Positions 60,736 to 64,000 of a DNA stretch of 64,000 nucleotides are shown here, in pieces. Source of the stretch: Rhodococcus opacus B4 (GTDB lineage Bacteria > Actinomycetota > Actinomycetes > Mycobacteriales > Mycobacteriaceae); NCBI RefSeq assembly GCF_000010805.1, contig NC_012522.1:5394001-5458000 (forward strand). The letters are read 5' to 3'. Made by a program: the position numbers and the translations under genes. Each line of letters starts with the position of its first letter. Within the stretch, counting starts at the first letter, position 1. A model generated the notes under the pieces. The model did not search any database. It had not been told where the DNA came from and saw only the letters and a program-made list of their open reading frames with translations.

Positions 60736-61575
60736 TCAACCATCCGGCTCCACCCGGCCGCGATCCTCGCTCAACCGCCGGAACATCGCGGTGGCGCCGA
60801 ACCTCGCGGCCACCCGCTCGGCGAGTCCCGGCGCGATCTGGGCCAGGGCGAGCAGGGGGCGGATCGGTGCGCCGCTCTCGACGACCTCCGGCAGGTCCCG
60901 TCGAATCGCGCGGATCACGGTGGCGGCGACCTTGTCGGTGCTGGTCTCGCCCGCCAACCGGCCGGCTCGAATTCCGCGTTCGGTCATCCGCTGGTACATG
61001 CCGTCGCCCGCGATGAAGCCGGGGCACACGACGGAGAAGCCGACCGGTGCGCCCGCGTACTCCGCGCGCAGCGACTGGGTGAGACCGATCAGGCCGGCCT
61101 TCGTCGCGGCGTACGGCGCGCAGTACGCCGGACCGATCTTCGCGGCCAGCGAGGACACGAACACCACATGCCCCCGACCGCGGTCGAGCATCCCGGGCAG
61201 CGCCCGGCGGGTGAGAAGCAGTGGTGCGGTGAGATTTACGTCAACCATGGCGGTGAGCTCGGCGGGGTCGAGCCGGGTGAAGGCCGAGACGTTCTCCACG
61301 CCGGCGTTGTTCACCAGAAGGTCGAGGGGGCCGACCGCCGCCTCGGCGCGCTCGATCAGCGTATCGAGCAGGTCCAGTCGATTCAGGTCGCCGGGCACGG
61401 CCTCGGCGTGAACACCGAGCGCCCGCAGTTCCACCACGAGTTCCGCAAGCAGGTCCTCACGCCGGCCGGACAGCGCGACGGCGACCCCCTCGCGCGCGAG
61501 GGCCCGGGCGACGACGCGGCCGAGACCGCCGGAGGCGCCGGTCACCAGAGCCGTGCGCCCGTGCAGGTGCTTCAT
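60736..61575 (-). CDS. Short-chain dehydrogenase/reductase
   Basis: 279-residue classical SDR. Cofactor motif GASGGLG (about residue 13), NNAG, and active site S-(x12)-Y-(x3)-K in SSLAAKIGPAYCAPYAATKAG. The Arg-rich segment after the first strand (SGRRED) suggests NADPH. Start at MKHLHGRT; an earlier ATG at 61629 is possible. Lies upstream of the MoxR gene on the same strand with 61 bp between; a shared pathway is possible but not shown. Substrate unknown. Confidence 0.87.
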   Translation of the reverse strand: MKHLHGRTALVTGASGGLGRVVARALAREGVAVALSGRREDLLAELVVELRALGVHAEAVPGDLNRLDLLDTLIERAEAAVGPLDLLVNNAGVENVSAFTRLDPAELTAMVDVNLTAPLLLTRRALPGMLDRGRGHVVFVSSLAAKIGPAYCAPYAATKAGLIGLTQSLRAEYAGAPVGFSVVCPGFIAGDGMYQRMTERGIRAGRLAGETSTDKVAATVIRAIRRDLPEVVESGAPIRPLLALAQIAPGLAERVAARFGATAMFRRLSEDRGRVEPDG

Positions 61576-61645
61576 TCCTTCGAGCTTTCGCGCCCCGCGG
61601 AGGGGAGTCAACGCTGTGACGCCGCGCATACGGCACGATGGACCG

Positions 61646-62452
61646 GTGGTTCACGTCATCGACATAACGGATCCGGCCGACACCAGGCTGGACGACTTCC
61701 GCGATCTCAACTCCTCGGACCGGCGTCCCGACCTCCCCGAGGGCAAGGGCCTGGTGATCGCGGAGGGTGTGCTGGTGGCGCAGCGACTGCTGGCGTCCCG
61801 GTTCGACCCGATCGCGCTGCTCGGCGTCGATCGGCGGCTCGAGGAACTGGCCGGCGACCTCGACGGCGTGGACGTGCCGTACTACCGGACGACGGCGGAC
61901 GTCATGGCCGAGGTCGTCGGGTTCCACCTCAACCGGGGAGTGCTCGCGGCGGCGCGTCGCCCCGCGCCCCTCGAACTGCCGGACGTGCTCGAGCACTCCC
62001 GCACGGTCGCGGTGCTCGAGGGCGTCAACGATCACGAGAACCTGGGCTCGATGTTCCGCAACGCCGCCGGGCTCGGCGTCGACGCCGTCGTGTTCGGCAA
62101 GGGATGCGCCGACCCGCTGTACCGCCGGGCGGTCCGGGTGTCGATGGGGCACGTCCTGCGGGTGCCGTTCGCGCACGTGACGAAGTGGCCGCACGATCTG
62201 GACGCGTTGCGGGAGCGGGGGTTCCAGCTCATCTCGCTCACCCCGAATCCCGGGGCGGTGACACTGGCCGAGGCGATGACGGGGGAGAAGGTGGCGTTGC
62301 TGCTCGGCGCGGAAGGGCCCGGACTCACCGAACACGCCATGCGGGCCACCGACATTCGTGCCCGCATCCCGATGGCGCCCGGAACGGATTCGCTCAACGT
62401 CGCGACGGCGGCGGCGATGGCGTTCTACGAGCGCGTCCGAACCGGCCGGTGA
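61646..62452 (+). CDS. TrmH/SpoU family RNA 2'-O-methyltransferase
   Basis: 268-residue SPOUT-class methyltransferase that methylates ribose in rRNA or tRNA using S-adenosylmethionine. An N-terminal substrate-binding domain precedes the trefoil-knot domain. The three SpoU motifs are visible: NDHENLGSMFRNA (motif 1 Asn-x-x-x-x-G and Arg), LLLGAEGPGL (motif 2) and IPMAPGTDSLNVATAAAM (motif 3). GTG start. Position matches Rv0881. The stop overlaps the next gene (GTGA). The RNA target is not determinable. Confidence 0.92.
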   Translation: MVHVIDITDPADTRLDDFRDLNSSDRRPDLPEGKGLVIAEGVLVAQRLLASRFDPIALLGVDRRLEELAGDLDGVDVPYYRTTADVMAEVVGFHLNRGVLAAARRPAPLELPDVLEHSRTVAVLEGVNDHENLGSMFRNAAGLGVDAVVFGKGCADPLYRRAVRVSMGHVLRVPFAHVTKWPHDLDALRERGFQLISLTPNPGAVTLAEAMTGEKVALLLGAEGPGLTEHAMRATDIRARIPMAPGTDSLNVATAAAMAFYERVRTGR

Positions 62453-62748
62453 CAATGCTGCCCCCTCATTCCCCGTACCCGCGACCGCCGACGGAAACAC
62501 CGTGGTTCACCGGACTTCTCGTGGCGGCATTCGCCGCGGCGGTGGTGGCCGTCGCGATCATCGCGTTCGGCTCGCAACTCGCCCGGATCAACCCGGCGCT
62601 GGCGGTGTTCCTCGAACTCGTCGTGGTCGCCGGGGTCGCGCCGTCGGTGTGGCGGCTACGCCGGACACCGGTGTGGCGGTGGCTGGTGTACGGCGCCGCG
62701 GTCGGAGTCCTCGCCGGCTGGTGTGCTCTGCTCGTCGGCGCCGCCTGA
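62449..62748 (+). CDS. DUF2537-like small membrane protein
   Basis: 99-residue protein with a Pro-rich N-terminus and three hydrophobic segments (about residues 20-42, 48-64 and 78-97). GTG start overlapping the methyltransferase stop by 4 nt (GTGA); an ATG two codons later is the alternative. Position and size match Rv0882 (DUF2537). Function unknown. Confidence 0.72.
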   Translation: MTMLPPHSPYPRPPTETPWFTGLLVAAFAAAVVAVAIIAFGSQLARINPALAVFLELVVVAGVAPSVWRLRRTPVWRWLVYGAAVGVLAGWCALLVGAA

Positions 62749-62760
62749 CTCCGGCAAGCG

Positions 62761-63552
62761 TCAGAAGCCGAAGTAGCGGCGGAGCAGTCCGCCCTTGCGC
62801 GCGGGCGGGGGCGGAGCGGGCGTGTGCGCGGGAACCGGCTCGGGGGCGGGTCGTTCCACCTCGGCGGGTTGTTCTGCCTCGGCCGGAGATTCGACCGCCG
62901 GACCCTCGCCCGGCGGGTGGACGGCGAACCCCAGCACGACGAGCGTCTTCGGGTCGATCTCGGTGCCCTCCGGGGCGCCCGTGTACCGGAAGCCCAGCCA
63001 TTCCCGGTTGGCGCCCTCGGCGAACTGCTGCGGGTGGAACGGCAGCGACTGCGGGTCGGGCAGCACGCCCGCGGGGTGTTTCAGCGGGAAGTCGCCCGCC
63101 CAGAACGGCCGCTCCCACACCAGGGGGATGCCGAGGTCCTCGTGGATGTGGACCGGTGTCGCGCTGAACGCGCGGGTCAGGTGCCCGTCCTCCCACATCG
63201 CGAACGAGCCCCACGCGATGTCGGGCTTGGACGCCATGTAATACGTCTTCGCCGACTCGGTGGGCCGGATGCGTGTTCCGGGCAGGGTCGACGGCCGGGG
63301 AACGGCCAGATCGGGCCCGCACACGACGGTGATGCCGGGGTAGGAACCGATGTGGACGGTCCCGGTGGTGTCGAGTCGCGCGGCCTCGGCCAGCGGAACC
63401 GGGCCGGTGGGGGTGGCCGCCAGATCGGGATAGAGGCGGGCGGCGAGCTGCTGCGCCGCGTCGAGGTCCGGCTTCGGGTGGCCACGGAGAACAGCCGCAG
63501 GGTCGGGGACGTCGACGTACCAGATCGTTGATACCTTGGCCCCCACGGTCAT
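62761..63552 (-). CDS. Conserved hypothetical protein (possibly DUF6928 family)
   Basis: 263-residue soluble protein. The first ~200 residues form one domain with conserved-looking stretches (AKTYYMASKPDIAWGSFAMW, VWERPFWAGDFPL, REWLGFRYTG). A Pro/Glu/Ala-rich linker and a basic end KGGLLRRYFGF follow. I believe it belongs to the actinobacterial DUF6928 group but cannot confirm this. No catalytic motif, signal or TM segment is evident. Convergent with the DUF2537 gene, 12 bp away. Confidence 0.6.
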   Translation of the reverse strand: MTVGAKVSTIWYVDVPDPAAVLRGHPKPDLDAAQQLAARLYPDLAATPTGPVPLAEAARLDTTGTVHIGSYPGITVVCGPDLAVPRPSTLPGTRIRPTESAKTYYMASKPDIAWGSFAMWEDGHLTRAFSATPVHIHEDLGIPLVWERPFWAGDFPLKHPAGVLPDPQSLPFHPQQFAEGANREWLGFRYTGAPEGTEIDPKTLVVLGFAVHPPGEGPAVESPAEAEQPAEVERPAPEPVPAHTPAPPPPARKGGLLRRYFGF

Positions 63553-63624
63553 CCCCCTCTTCCGGCGTCTTCCTGAAAGAGTACGACCCCGGCCGTGTTC
63601 CCCGCCTGCTTACCGCGCCGACGG

Positions 63625-64000
63625 TCAGCGACCGCTGCTGCGGACACCGAGCAGGACGTCGTCCCAGGAGGGGAGGGCGGGTTTGCCGCGCTTGTCCTTG
63701 TTGTTCGTCTGGTGCGGAGCGATCTTGGGGGAGGACGGCTCCTCGGACGGGGCGGGCTCGTCCTCGGGCTCCTCGGTGACGTCGGCCTCGATGATCTCCT
63801 CGGGCTCGATCGTCGGCACCTCCACCTCGGTGGGGAACTCGGCGAGTTCGAGCTGTTCCGGCTCCTCGGACGCCACCGGCGCCAATCCGCGGAGCGGACG
63901 GCCGAAGTCGGGGTCGATCAGGTCGAACGCGGTGTCGTCGAGGGCGACGATGGTGCCGCCGTGCGCGTCCGGCTGGTACCGCCAGTGCGCCGCGTTGGTG
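63625..64000 (-). CDS. sepH: Septation protein SepH, C-terminal fragment (cut by window end)
   Basis: The frame is open to the last base of the window on the minus strand; about 125 residues are visible. It shows HWRYQPDAHGGTIVALDDTA and DLIDPDFGRPLRG of the DUF3071/SepH domain end, an acidic linker rich in Glu/Pro, and the C-terminal signature LPSWDDVLLGVRSSGR. SepH promotes FtsZ assembly in actinobacteria. Position matches Rv0883c. Confidence 0.85.
   Translation of the reverse strand, partial: TNAAHWRYQPDAHGGTIVALDDTAFDLIDPDFGRPLRGLAPVASEEPEQLELAEFPTEVEVPTIEPEEIIEADVTEEPEDEPAPSEEPSSPKIAPHQTNNKDKRGKPALPSWDDVLLGVRSSGR

Overview
The window is chromosomal DNA from a high-GC, mycolic-acid-containing actinobacterium, most like Rhodococcus. 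Supporting genes are an antigen-85-type mycolyltransferase, a resuscitation-promoting factor behind a c-di-AMP riboswitch, a bacterial XPB helicase, a SepH division protein and many DUF families restricted to this group. From memory, the order DapC-like aminotransferase, XPB, helicase-associated protein, 62-aa protein, Rpf, YccF, CspB-like, DUF2771, MFS, DUF3027, DUF2530, MarR, TrmH, DUF2537, SepH follows the M. tuberculosis Rv0858c-Rv0883c interval, so this is a conserved backbone with metabolic islands inserted. I saw no tRNA, rRNA, transposase, prophage or CRISPR array.

Layout. 0-3 kb: a 5'-truncated ClpC-type unfoldase and a DIP1984-family protein. 3-8.7 kb: an IclR regulator convergent with a four-gene operon (GntP permease, CoA-transferase, HMG-CoA-lyase-like enzyme, 2-hydroxyacid dehydrogenase), a complete uptake-activation-cleavage module for an unidentified hydroxy acid. 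8.8-10 kb: DAHP synthase behind a 22-codon leader ORF with a Tyr-Phe-Trp-Phe run. 10-20.3 kb: AlkB, an MmpL exporter, ectoine hydroxylase without ectABC, a LysE exporter, alcohol dehydrogenase, VOC protein, AraC regulator, aminotransferase, and an ECF41 (SigJ) sigma factor with its carboxymuconolactone-decarboxylase-like partner.

20.3-38.6 kb holds two parallel organosulfur-type operons, each with ABC transporter genes and an FMN-dependent monooxygenase. Each is preceded by a tiny cysteine-containing ORF followed by a pyrimidine-rich stretch, which points to cysteine-responsive attenuation. Between and around them lie an F420-type oxidoreductase, a GNAT, DUF3239, XPB, a ROK regulator and the mycolyltransferase. 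Three copies of a 40-bp palindromic repeat abut gene 3' ends in this part.

38.7-54.8 kb is the conserved backbone: XPB-associated protein, Rpf with riboswitch and a CRP-like site, YccF, cold-shock protein with a structured leader, MFS, glutaminyl cyclase-like lipoprotein, DUF3027, a sacsin/Hsp90-type ATPase, PAP2, purine permease, MarR and a second MFS. 54.8-61.6 kb is a form II CO-dehydrogenase-like molybdenum hydroxylase cluster with MoxR and VWA maturation genes and an SDR. 61.6-64 kb returns to the backbone (TrmH, DUF2537, conserved hypothetical, SepH cut by the window end).

Many starts are supported by a TANNNT hexamer lying 6-7 nt upstream of the ATG/GTG, the geometry of leaderless actinobacterial mRNAs. 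Functional calls rest on motifs and family recall only; no database search was possible.
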